Part shown: positions 7,769-15,068 of the stretch, one piece after another
Layout of the letters: every line of letters starts with the position of its first letter
Position numbering within the stretch: position 1 is the stretch's first letter
DNA from: Bacteroidota bacterium
GTDB taxonomy: Bacteria > Bacteroidota > Bacteroidia > Flavobacteriales > Weeksellaceae
Direction of reading: 5' to 3'
DNA: 64,000 nt
Assembly (NCBI GenBank): GCA_018902795.1
Contig: JAHIQD010000004.1
Location: forward strand, 248,001-312,000
The notes under the pieces: generated by a model
What the model was told of the DNA's origin: nothing
The model's input: the letters and a program-made list of their open reading frames with translations, nothing else
The model's database searches: none
Program-made: the position numbers and the translations under genes

Positions 7769-8938
7769 TTAATCTAGTTTATAATCTTTTTCGAAATCTT
7801 TAGTCATTAATTCATAAATAATTCTGAACCAAACAATACAGCAAGGTAGCGCTTTCAGAGAATATTTCATGATGTAATTTTCTTTGATGAATTTCGGGAA
7901 AAGATCCGAAAACGAAAAGCACGTTAAAATGATAACAAAAATCAGAAGACCAATAATGACTGGTGATTTTTCTTTCTGAATGATAAACCAAATCATCACT
8001 CCGGAAACGGCAATGATATAAGTTGGCGACTCTGATCCGGAACTGAAAAGTACGATGAATAATAGCGTTGACGCCAAAATCATGAGTTGAAAAGCAAGGT
8101 TTTTATATTGTTTAATCCTTAAATAAGGCAAACCGAAAACCAGAATTCCGGGAACAAGAAAAACCAAATTAGAAATTTCTGCATTTCCCAAAACTCTGCG
8201 TACGATTCCCATCAGCGAATAATCCTGACGGTTTCCTAAAACCTGATTGGAAACGTTTTTTTCTGACAGCGACTGAAACCAATCTGCATAAGACTGAATT
8301 CCAAAATTTGGACTTGAAATAAGCATCGGCAGAATCAGGAATAATATTCCTAAACCGATCATTGAAAGGATAAACTTCGACTTATTTTTAATGAAGAAAA
8401 AAGAGGAAAGTCCGGCGATTCCGTATAATTTCACGAAAAAACCGATAAGGATTGCGACGGCGGATTTTGTTTCTTTTCTTTCGTATACGTAAACTGCCGA
8501 TAGCATTAATAATCCGGTTAAAGCAATATTAAACTGTAAACTTACTGCTGCAGTAATGAATTCCTGAAGACAGAGCCAGGCAAAAAAAGCTTTTTTCGGA
8601 TTCGAAAACGGAAGTTTGTAAATTGCAAAAAGAAAAACGGCAGTGTTTGCCACATTCCATAAAACGATTCCCAGCCAATCCGGCAAAAGTGCAAAAGGCG
8701 CAATCAGTACACTGAAAAAAACGCCGTAATGATTGGAATCGAAATGGATGTCGGGGTAAAGAAGATAAATATTTTTCTGCTGTAAAGTATTGGTAAATAC
8801 ATTCTTGAAAATCATGTAATTGTTATACTTCAACGGACCGCCGACATATTTCAGAATGGCAGATACAATAGAAATCAAAAGATAAATCCCAAAAATATAT
8901 TGAGGATTTGCAATAAACTTTAAGAATTTATCTTTCAA
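7769..8938 (-). CDS. GT87-like polyprenol-phosphate-dependent mannosyltransferase (DUF2029)
   Basis: A multi-spanning membrane protein of 389 residues with roughly nine to ten hydrophobic helices. Near the N-terminus it has KYNNYMIFKN and YPDIHFDSNHYGVFFSVLIAPFALLP, the periplasmic first-loop pattern of the GT87/DUF2029 (GT-C) family. These enzymes take a sugar from a polyprenyl-phosphate carrier and add it to a glycan on the outer face of the inner membrane. The GT2 gene 13 bases downstream would make such a carrier, which supports the call. dapD lies 18 bases upstream. The donor sugar is unknown. Confidence 0.8.
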   Translation of the reverse strand: MKDKFLKFIANPQYIFGIYLLISIVSAILKYVGGPLKYNNYMIFKNVFTNTLQQKNIYLLYPDIHFDSNHYGVFFSVLIAPFALLPDWLGIVLWNVANTAVFLFAIYKLPFSNPKKAFFAWLCLQEFITAAVSLQFNIALTGLLMLSAVYVYERKETKSAVAILIGFFVKLYGIAGLSSFFFIKNKSKFILSMIGLGILFLILPMLISSPNFGIQSYADWFQSLSEKNVSNQVLGNRQDYSLMGIVRRVLGNAEISNLVFLVPGILVFGLPYLRIKQYKNLAFQLMILASTLLFIVLFSSGSESPTYIIAVSGVMIWFIIQKEKSPVIIGLLIFVIILTCFSFSDLFPKFIKENYIMKYSLKALPCCIVWFRIIYELMTKDFEKDYKLD

Positions 8939-8956
8939 ATGATGTCGTATTAAAGT

Positions 8957-9766
8957 TTAAACTGCTACGTTATTCTCCCTCAACGCGTCGTTAAGAGAAG
9001 TTTTTTTGTCGGTTGATTCTTTACGCTGTCCAATAATTAAGGCACAAGGAACCTGATATTCACCCGCCGGGAACTGTTTCGTATAACTTCCGGGAATTAC
9101 AACTGAACGGGCCGGAACTCTACCTTTAATTTCAACCGGTTCAGGTCCGGTAACGTCGATGATTTTGGTGGAAGCGGTAAGCACAACATTCGCTCCCAAA
9201 ACGGCTTCTTTCTCAACATGAACCCCTTCAACAACGATACATCTTGATCCAACAAAAACGTTATCTTCGATGATTACAGGGGCAGCCTGAAGCGGCTCCA
9301 AAACGCCACCAATACCTACTCCACCACTTAGATGAACATCTTTTCCGATTTGTGCACAACTTCCAACGGTTGCCCAAGTATCCACCATTGTTCCTGAATC
9401 TACATAAGCTCCGATGTTAACGTATGAAGGCATCAGAATTACCCCCGGCGCAATATAAGCACCCTCACGGGCAACAGCATGCGGCACTACCCGAACTCCT
9501 TTTTCAGCATAATTTCTTTTCAACGGCATTTTATCGTGAAATTCAAAAGGCCCCACTTCAATGGTTTCCATTTTCTGAATCGGGAAATACATAACGACCG
9601 CTTTTTTTACCCACTCGTTCACTTTCCAGCCATTTTCTGTAGGTTCCGCAACACGAAGTTCCCCTAAATCCAACTGACGGATTACTTCACGGATTGATTT
9701 TTGGCTGTCTTCATTTTTTAAAAGTTCACGGTTATCCCAAATATTTTCGATGGTTTGCTGTAACAT
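8957..9766 (-). CDS. dapD: Tetrahydrodipicolinate N-succinyltransferase
   Basis: Succinylates tetrahydrodipicolinate in the succinylase branch of lysine and diaminopimelate synthesis, supplying peptidoglycan precursors. The 269-residue protein (E. coli enzyme about 274) carries left-handed beta-helix hexapeptide repeats, for example VILMPSYVNIGAYV, GTMVDTWATVGSCAQIG and HLSGGVGIGGVLEPL, and the conserved EDNVFVGSRCIVVEGV segment. It begins MLQQTIENIWDNREL, typical of DapD. It lies 18 bases before the glycan operon and shares its strand, so it may be co-transcribed. A -7 box lies about 32 bases upstream, inside the end of the NlpC gene. Confidence 0.96.
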   Translation of the reverse strand: MLQQTIENIWDNRELLKNEDSQKSIREVIRQLDLGELRVAEPTENGWKVNEWVKKAVVMYFPIQKMETIEVGPFEFHDKMPLKRNYAEKGVRVVPHAVAREGAYIAPGVILMPSYVNIGAYVDSGTMVDTWATVGSCAQIGKDVHLSGGVGIGGVLEPLQAAPVIIEDNVFVGSRCIVVEGVHVEKEAVLGANVVLTASTKIIDVTGPEPVEIKGRVPARSVVIPGSYTKQFPAGEYQVPCALIIGQRKESTDKKTSLNDALRENNVAV

Positions 9767-9797
9767 AATTGATTTTTATTGATAATAATAATTGCTG

Positions 9798-9805
9798 CAA
9801 ATTTA
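9798..9805 (-). promoter_or_regulatory. -7 box upstream of dapD
   Basis: On the minus strand this reads TAAATTTG (TAnnTTTG). It overlaps the last codon of the NlpC gene and would give a leader of about 25 bases for dapD and the glycan genes behind it. Confidence 0.5.
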
Positions 9806-10339
9806 CAAAACTCTTCTTGCGAAAAGGTAGGCTTTGTTCCAATATCTTTCGTTAAGAGAAGAAATAATGACTCCTTTAGACGTAGAAGCATGAATAAATT
9901 TTACTTCGCCATTATTTCCGATATCGTGAACAATACCGACATGAGAAACTTTGCTTCCTCCCGAAGTTGCGAAAAACACCAGATCACCAGGCTTTGCATC
10001 TCTGATACTTATTTCTTTGCCAGTATTGGACTGATCTTCAGAACGCCGCGGAAGTTTGGTGTTGTTTTCATCAAAAACTTTCGAAACCAAACCTGAACAG
10101 TCAAAACCGGCAGAAGTATTTCCGGCGTATTTGTAAGGAGCTCCAAGGTATTTCTGTGCATCTTTCAGCACTTCCTGAATCTGGGCGTTTACCTTTCCGG
10201 AAAAATTGGATTCCAGCGTTTTCAGATCAGGAGTTTTGGCGACAGTTTTTGTGGGAATACTTCTTTTGACTACCGTTTTTGAAGTTCCGCAGGAAACTAC
10301 AAAAAGTAATGCAAGTACTGCAAGTAGAGCGTTTTTCAT
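9803..10339 (-). CDS. NlpC/P60 family lipoprotein peptidase
   Basis: Predicted cysteine peptidase that cleaves peptidoglycan cross-bridge peptides (gamma-D-Glu-diaminopimelate bonds in the family). It has a lipoprotein signal with lipobox VVSC at residues ~14-17, then a linker and a C-terminal NlpC/P60 domain. The catalytic Cys lies in FDCSGLVSKVF, and His residues in VSHVGIVHD and KFIHAS complete the triad. At 178 residues it is a short, single-domain member. It is transcribed in the same direction as dapD, 36 bases away, with its own -7 box at 10360-10367. A role in wall turnover is inferred from the family. Confidence 0.92.
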   Translation of the reverse strand: MKNALLAVLALLFVVSCGTSKTVVKRSIPTKTVAKTPDLKTLESNFSGKVNAQIQEVLKDAQKYLGAPYKYAGNTSAGFDCSGLVSKVFDENNTKLPRRSEDQSNTGKEISIRDAKPGDLVFFATSGGSKVSHVGIVHDIGNNGEVKFIHASTSKGVIISSLNERYWNKAYLFARRVL

Positions 10340-10359
10340 TTTTTATCAGAGCGGTTTTT

Positions 10360-10367
10360 CAAAAATA
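10360..10367 (-). promoter_or_regulatory. -7 box upstream of the NlpC/P60 gene
   Basis: The minus strand reads TATTTTTG, matching TAnnTTTG, 20 bases before the ATG at 10339. No clear -33 TTG is visible. Confidence 0.45.
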
Positions 10368-10506
10368 GTAAAATTATTTTCATTTTGACGTAATTTTGCT
10401 GATTTTCCTTTGTTAATAAATGTTTTTTGAAGTTTCAGACCACATTTTTACCTGATTTCAAAAAAAAGGATTTATATTTAAAATTCTCAATTACGAAAAG
10501 CATACA

Positions 10507-11358
10507 ATGACCATTTCCGAACTTAAGCAAATTTTCAAAAAGGAATTATCTGCAATTTATTCTGAATCTGAAAGTACCGAACTCTACTCTATTTTCTGCA
10601 GCACTATTTTGGGTCTTGATAAATTTCAGCAAAGACAATCCTCTGAAAGAATTATTACTCAGAATGAATGCGAAAATTTTAAAAAAATTATCGGTGAACT
10701 GAAAACCGGCAAACCTTTTCAGCAAATATTAGGTGAAACTGAATTTTATGGACTTCAATTTTTCGTGGATAAAAATGTGCTGATTCCAAGACCGGAAACG
10801 GAAGAGCTTTTGGAACTTGCCATCAGTGAAATTAAGAAATTGGAATTGAATCATTCTGTTTTTAAAATTCTGGATATTGGCACCGGAAGTGGAATTATTC
10901 CGGTGGTGTTGAAGAAACATTTTCCTGACGCGATCGTTTCTGCGATTGATTATTCAGAAAAAGCGCTGGAAACTGCGAAGAAAAATGCAAATTTCCACCA
11001 TGTTGAAATTAACTTTATTCACCAGGATTATCTGAATGAAAATTTGAGTGAAGTTTATGATATTATTATTTCCAATCCGCCTTATATTGGAATTGAGGAA
11101 GAAACGGAAATTGCAAATTCTGTAAAGGAATTTGAGCCCAAAATGGCTTTGTTTTCACCAACTTCCAATGCCTTAATTTTTTATGAAAAAATTGCAGAAG
11201 ACTGCAAAATTCATCTTTCTGAAAAGGGAATGGTTTTTCTGGAAATCAACCAGAAACTGGGTGAGGAAACGAAAGATCTTTTTTCAGAAGTTTTATCTGA
11301 AGTTCATCTGGTAAAGGATTTGTCAGGAAATGACAGGTTTGTTTTCGGGAAGAAGTAG
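10507..11358 (+). CDS. prmC: Release factor glutamine methyltransferase
   Basis: Methylates the glutamine of the GGQ motif in peptide release factors 1 and 2, using S-adenosylmethionine. The 283-residue product has the N-terminal helical domain, then VLIPRPETEELLE (release-factor contact), the SAM-binding ILDIGTGSGIIPVVL (about residues 122-136) and the catalytic ISNPPYIG (about 193-200). Length and order match PrmC/HemK. It is a single gene, with 167 bases upstream holding nothing recognisable and the structured interspersed element downstream. Confidence 0.95.
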   Translation: MTISELKQIFKKELSAIYSESESTELYSIFCSTILGLDKFQQRQSSERIITQNECENFKKIIGELKTGKPFQQILGETEFYGLQFFVDKNVLIPRPETEELLELAISEIKKLELNHSVFKILDIGTGSGIIPVVLKKHFPDAIVSAIDYSEKALETAKKNANFHHVEINFIHQDYLNENLSEVYDIIISNPPYIGIEEETEIANSVKEFEPKMALFSPTSNALIFYEKIAEDCKIHLSEKGMVFLEINQKLGEETKDLFSEVLSEVHLVKDLSGNDRFVFGKK

Positions 11359-11370
11359 AATTATCTGTGA

Positions 11371-11432
11371 TTTTTCGGCAAGCAACATGGTGAAAAGTTT
11401 CCATGAGGCGCGAGCGAAGCGAGCGCCGAAAA
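11371..11432. repeat. Nested inverted repeats downstream of prmC
   Basis: Three inverted repeats lie within 62 bases: an outer pair TTTTTCGGC...GCCGAAAA, an inner pair CATGG...CCATG (11386-11405), and a GC-rich segment GGCGC...GCGCC (11407-11427) around GAGCGAAGCGA. They could fold into a branched RNA and stand out as GC-rich in AT-rich DNA. They lie directly before the larger element at 11473. Confidence 0.45.
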
Positions 11433-11472
11433 GTGAGTTGTAAATCTTCAGAAAAGAAAACCGCACGAAATT

Positions 11473-11595
11473 CTAGCCCCGGTTGAAGTGGAAATCCTTT
11501 ATAATTGGCGCGGTGGCGTAGCCGCCGCGCCAATTATAAAGATTGTAACGGAAAACGGGACCGAACTCTAAAAGAAGAAATCCCTTTGTTGCTCC
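11473..11595. repeat. Structured interspersed element, flavobacterial type (possible ncRNA)
   Basis: An intergenic element of about 120 bases lies between convergent genes. It runs from TAGCCCCGGTTGAAGTGG, through a long GC-rich hairpin (arms 11497-11517 and 11521-11541, 21 pairs with one G-U, loop GTA), to GATTGTAACGGAAAACGGGA and a final TTGCTCC near 11589. CCCG at 11478-11481 can pair with CGGG at 11556-11559, closing the structure. I recall similar flanks around a variable hairpin recurring in flavobacterial genomes, and the Rfam motif Flavo-1 may correspond. Neither could be checked here. No open reading frame crosses it convincingly. Confidence 0.6.
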
Positions 11596-11603
11596 TAAAA
11601 AAA

Positions 11604-12260
11604 TTACCCTATTTTCTTTTTCACGAAAACCATATACGCCATATAAATCAGTGGCAACGACATGATCCCCAGGAAAAGTGAATTTTCGATGGCCCGTTCA
11701 GGCTGCAGTGCAACGGCATAAACTAATCCGAAAAAAGCTCCTCCCATGTGCGCCGCATGTCCGATATTGTCGTGCTCGCGAGGATTCAGCATGCTGTAAA
11801 CTGAATATCCGAAATATACCAGTCCGAAAATATATCCGGGAATTGGGATGGGGATAAAGAAAAAGTAAATTCCCAAATCGGGAATCATTGCGATGGATGC
11901 GAATAAAATTCCGGAAACTCCGCCACTCGCACCGATCGCAGAATACCATGACTGGTTTTTATACAGATACAGTGAAAATATGTTTCCTAGAAGGATGGAA
12001 CCAAAATAAACGAGTAAAAAGCCAAAATCTCCGAAAGCCTGAATAACTATAGGACCAAAGAAATACAGCGTCATCATGTTAAACACCAAATGCATCAAGT
12101 CCCCATGCAGAAAACCTGCAGAAATAAGCCTTACATATTCTTTATTCTTAAGAATTGCGCCTACATTGAACTTGTATTTCTCGAAAATATTTGGATTGTT
12201 GAACGCAATATAACTGATGATTGCCGTTGCTGCGATAATAATGATAAGTACTGTGCTCAT
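11604..12260 (-). CDS. Rhomboid-family intramembrane serine protease
   Basis: Predicted membrane protease that cuts transmembrane substrates. The 218-residue protein has six hydrophobic segments. HLVFNMMTLYFFG in the second helix carries the conserved H-x-x-x-N, the nucleophile lies in GASGGVSGILF (GxSG, about residue 107), and the partner His is in HAAHMGGAFFG (about residue 171), so both members of the Ser-His dyad are present. The substrate is unknown. It lies downstream of clpS but a terminator hairpin separates them, so it probably has its own transcript. Confidence 0.93.
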   Translation of the reverse strand: MSTVLIIIIAATAIISYIAFNNPNIFEKYKFNVGAILKNKEYVRLISAGFLHGDLMHLVFNMMTLYFFGPIVIQAFGDFGFLLVYFGSILLGNIFSLYLYKNQSWYSAIGASGGVSGILFASIAMIPDLGIYFFFIPIPIPGYIFGLVYFGYSVYSMLNPREHDNIGHAAHMGGAFFGLVYAVALQPERAIENSLFLGIMSLPLIYMAYMVFVKKKIG

Positions 12261-12277
12261 ATTTTTTAATAAAATAA

Positions 12278-12301
12278 AAAGTTTCAGAAACCTGAAACTT
12301 T
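12278..12301 (-). terminator. Terminator after clpS
   Basis: The stem AAAGTTTCAG / CTGAAACTTT has a 4-base loop. On the minus strand it is followed by TTTATTTTATT. It lies 3 bases past the clpS stop and separates the CNNM-clpS unit from the rhomboid gene. Confidence 0.8.
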
Positions 12302-12304
12302 AGT

Positions 12305-12622
12305 TTAAACAATTTCTGAAGTTAAACTTCGGGATATTAATTTTTCGTGCATCGGTTTCAGGACTTCCAGACTGCCCGTTTTTACGGTACATTTTCCTTT
12401 GTAATGTACTAAAATGGTACACTGTTCGGCCTGTTCCAAAGTGTGTCCGCAAATTTCGATGAGACATTCAATTACATAATCGAAAGTGTTTACATCGTCA
12501 TTCCAAAGAACGAGTTTGTACACTTCGTCTTCTTTTTCCAGCAGGGCAACGTCTTCTTCGTATTCCCGCTCCGGTTTTTCGTAATCTTTTACGAAACTGG
12601 GATATATTGAATTAAAAAGCAT
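12305..12622 (-). CDS. clpS: ClpS adaptor for N-end rule degradation
   Basis: Binds the N-terminal domain of ClpA-type ATPases and delivers proteins with destabilising N-terminal residues for proteolysis. The 105-residue product has a flexible acidic N-terminus (EYEEDVALLEKEDE) and then the conserved YKLVLWNDDVNTFDYVIE, where NDD is the hallmark binding motif. The core continues to VHYKGKCTVKTGS with the expected CTVKTG near residue 79. It lies 11 bases after the CNNM gene and is probably co-transcribed with it. The identification is secure. Confidence 0.95.
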   Translation of the reverse strand: MLFNSIYPSFVKDYEKPEREYEEDVALLEKEDEVYKLVLWNDDVNTFDYVIECLIEICGHTLEQAEQCTILVHYKGKCTVKTGSLEVLKPMHEKLISRSLTSEIV

Positions 12623-12633
12623 GGAATTTACAT

Positions 12634-13992
12634 TTAAATTTCATTAGTTTCTTCTGACAAATCATCAGCAATTCTCGGTTCTTCGTAAACGAGTTCCACC
12701 AAATCAACACTTTTGTTCTGCATTTTCAGAATTTTCACATGATAATCATTGATCTTAAATTCCTGATTTTCTTCCGGTATATCTTCCAGTTCATGCAAAA
12801 TAAATCCGGCTAATGTATTGTATTCTCCGTCTTCTGAAAGCGGAAACTTCTTTGGTAAATGTTCATTAATCTCGTCCATCGGCTGTGTTGCCTGAACCCA
12901 GAAAACATTTTCGCCTACTTTGTCAACAATTTTTTCCTCGTCATCTTCTTCATCCTGAATTTCACCAACCAGTTCTTCCAGAATATCTTCCAAAGTGATA
13001 ATCCCTTCTGTTCCTCCAAATTCATCAATAACTACCGCTAAATGTTGCTTTTTCTGCTGGAAAACCTTCAGTAAGTCGGAAATCTTTTTGCTTCCAACAA
13101 CGAAAAATGCTTCCCGCATCAGTTCTTCTAATACCTCATGGTCAATTTCGCCTTTTCTTTTGATGTATTCGCGGATGATTTCCTTGGCATAAAAGATTCC
13201 AATAATATTGTCGATAGAGCCACTGAATACCGGAATTCTGGAGTAACCTCCATCCATAATTTTAGAAATGATTTCCTCCACAGAATCTTCGATATCAATA
13301 GACGAAATATTCTGCCTCGGCACCATAATCTGCTTTGCAGAGTGATCGGTAAAATCAAAAGCATTTTTAATAATCTCGTAATTTTCTTCTTCAATTTCTC
13401 CTGAATCAGCAGACTGTTTCACCAAAAGCTGAAGTTCTTCCGTGGAGTGAATTTCGTGTTCAGAAGCAGGATGTATTTTCATTAAACGCAACACGCCATT
13501 TGACATCTTATTCATCGTCCAAATGAAAGGTTTGAAAACCACATAAAACACTCTTAATGGCATTGCAATGGCCATAGTAGTCGCTTCTGATTTACGGATA
13601 GCGATAGATTTCGGAATCAATTCACCGAAAACAATATGCATCACCGTAATTAAAAGAAAACTTATCACCAACGAGATGGTGGTGATGGTAGCCTGATCTA
13701 TGGCCACATTAAAATAGTGGAAAATATTTTCGATGACGTGGTGCATCGCACTTTCGCCGACCCAACCTAAGGCTAGAGAAGCAAGTGTAATACCGAGCTG
13801 TGTTGCTGAAAGATATTCATCAAGATGTTTGATGATGTGCTCTGCCTGCTTCGCCATAGCATTACCTTCGGCGGCTTTGAGCTGTATTTGGGAATAACGA
13901 ACTTTAACGATAGAGAATTCTGCGGCTACGAAAAAACCATTGAGTACTACTAAGAATAGGGCTAATAAAAGCTTGACGACGTCTGAGTCCAT
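12634..13992 (-). CDS. CNNM/CorC-type membrane protein (DUF21-CBS-CorC)
   Basis: A 452-residue inner-membrane protein of the hemolysin/CNNM family, linked in other bacteria to magnesium or cobalt efflux. The N-terminal DUF21 domain (about residues 1-195) has the family signature VLNGFFVAAEFSIVKVR and further hydrophobic helices. A CBS pair follows (about 215-335, including MVPRQNISSIDIEDSVEE and VVIDEFGGTEGIITLEDILEELVGEI). A CorC/HlyC domain ends the protein. Despite the family name there is no reason to expect haemolysis. A -7 box lies 24-31 bases upstream. A second member of this family begins at 63787. Confidence 0.93.
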   Translation of the reverse strand: MDSDVVKLLLALFLVVLNGFFVAAEFSIVKVRYSQIQLKAAEGNAMAKQAEHIIKHLDEYLSATQLGITLASLALGWVGESAMHHVIENIFHYFNVAIDQATITTISLVISFLLITVMHIVFGELIPKSIAIRKSEATTMAIAMPLRVFYVVFKPFIWTMNKMSNGVLRLMKIHPASEHEIHSTEELQLLVKQSADSGEIEEENYEIIKNAFDFTDHSAKQIMVPRQNISSIDIEDSVEEIISKIMDGGYSRIPVFSGSIDNIIGIFYAKEIIREYIKRKGEIDHEVLEELMREAFFVVGSKKISDLLKVFQQKKQHLAVVIDEFGGTEGIITLEDILEELVGEIQDEEDDEEKIVDKVGENVFWVQATQPMDEINEHLPKKFPLSEDGEYNTLAGFILHELEDIPEENQEFKINDYHVKILKMQNKSVDLVELVYEEPRIADDLSEETNEI

Positions 13993-14015
13993 TTAAATTT
14001 TTAAAATATTTGGTA

Positions 14016-14023
14016 CAAAGATA
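14016..14023 (-). promoter_or_regulatory. -7 box upstream of the CNNM-clpS unit
   Basis: The minus strand reads TATCTTTG (TAnnTTTG), ending 23 bases before the ATG at 13992. Confidence 0.5.
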
Positions 14024-14092
14024 TATAAAATTAAATAATTAAAATGTCGCATATCGGATGCTGGTTGCGGTTTCAAAATTAAATATCATAAA

Positions 14093-14120
14093 AAAAGCAC
14101 CGAATAATTCCGATGCTTTT
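14093..14120 (-). terminator. Terminator of the ATP synthase operon
   Basis: The stem AAAAGCACCG / CGATGCTTTT (10 pairs with one G-U) has an 8-base loop and, on the minus strand, is followed by a T-run. It lies 20 bases after the atpG stop and ends the operon, which therefore does not continue into atpD. Confidence 0.85.
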
Positions 14121-14140
14121 ATATATTTAAATACTGATTC

Positions 14141-14998
14141 TTAAGTATTTTTCAGTGCTTCTGCACCGGATACAATTTCCAGAATTTCATTGGTAATTGC
14201 TGCCTGTCTTGCTTTGTTATAAAATATTTTCAGATCATTTCTCAAGGCTTCAGCATTATCAGTTGCTTTGTGCATTGCCGTCATTCTCGCTCCGTGCTCT
14301 GATGCAATTGAATCAAGAATTGCTTTATAAACCTGAGTTTTGATGGACTTAGGAATCAAAACATTAAGGATTTCAGCAGCATTCGGTTCGAAAAGATAAT
14401 CTGTATTTGCAGTTCCTTCCTTTTCGCCCATTGCAATTGGTAAAACCTGTTCGGTCTGTACTTCCTGCGTTGCAGCATTGATGAATTTATTATAAATAAC
14501 AAAAACCTTATCGAATTTTTCTTCTTTATAATCTTTCATCACGTGCTCCATAAAGTTTGAAACCACCTGGAAACTCATTCCATCGAAAATTGCACTTTGG
14601 TTATCGTACACTTTTCGGGATCTTCTTACTGCATCATACACTTTTTTACCAACAGAAAGGATTTCTACTTCGTGCTGTGCATTGCCAATGGTGCTGTTCA
14701 GTTCTTTAATTACTGAAGAGTTGAAAGCTCCTGCAAGACCTTTGTTTGAAGTAACTACAATATAAAGAACTTTTTTCACTTCTCTTTCTGCAGTGAAGGT
14801 TGAAACACCTTCCAAATCGGTTGTGGAACTTACGTTTTCGATAATTTCCTGCAGTTTTTCTGAGTAAGGTCTCAACATTACAATAGCATCGGTTGCTTTC
14901 TTCAGTTTCGCTGCCGAAACCATTTTCATCGCACTCGTGATTTGCATTGTAGAAGAGATCGAAGTAATTCTTCCGCGTATTTCCTTTAAGTTTGCCAT
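14141..14998 (-). CDS. atpG: F-type ATP synthase gamma subunit
   Basis: Central rotor shaft of F1, turning inside the alpha3beta3 ring. The conserved start MANLKEIRGRITSISSTMQITSAMKMVSAAKLKKA puts the ATG at 14998; an upstream ATG at 15025 adds nine non-conserved residues and I reject it. The C-terminal helix includes SEHGARMTAMHKATDNAEAL, with the conserved E-x-x-A-R-M-x-A-M. The product is 285 residues, normal for the family. It follows atpA with a 70-base gap containing a perfect 14-base-pair hairpin, and is the last gene of the operon. Confidence 0.96.
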   Translation of the reverse strand: MANLKEIRGRITSISSTMQITSAMKMVSAAKLKKATDAIVMLRPYSEKLQEIIENVSSTTDLEGVSTFTAEREVKKVLYIVVTSNKGLAGAFNSSVIKELNSTIGNAQHEVEILSVGKKVYDAVRRSRKVYDNQSAIFDGMSFQVVSNFMEHVMKDYKEEKFDKVFVIYNKFINAATQEVQTEQVLPIAMGEKEGTANTDYLFEPNAAEILNVLIPKSIKTQVYKAILDSIASEHGARMTAMHKATDNAEALRNDLKIFYNKARQAAITNEILEIVSGAEALKNT

Positions 14999-15020
14999 TC
15001 TATGGATTGAAAATTTAAAA

Positions 15021-15055
15021 TTCAATATTCAGAAATTCTCATTCTGAATATTGAA
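15021..15055 (-). other. Hairpin between atpA and atpG
   Basis: Perfect 14-base arms (TTCAATATTCAGAA at 15021-15034 and its complement at 15042-15055) enclose a 7-base loop between atpA and atpG. No T-run follows, so it is more likely an mRNA stability or processing structure than a terminator. Confidence 0.6.
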
Positions 15056-15068
15056 TATTGAATTAATT

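Noticed and set aside
12634..13992. Haemolysin toxin
   Set aside because: The family name is historical; DUF21-CBS-CorC proteins are membrane ion-transport proteins.
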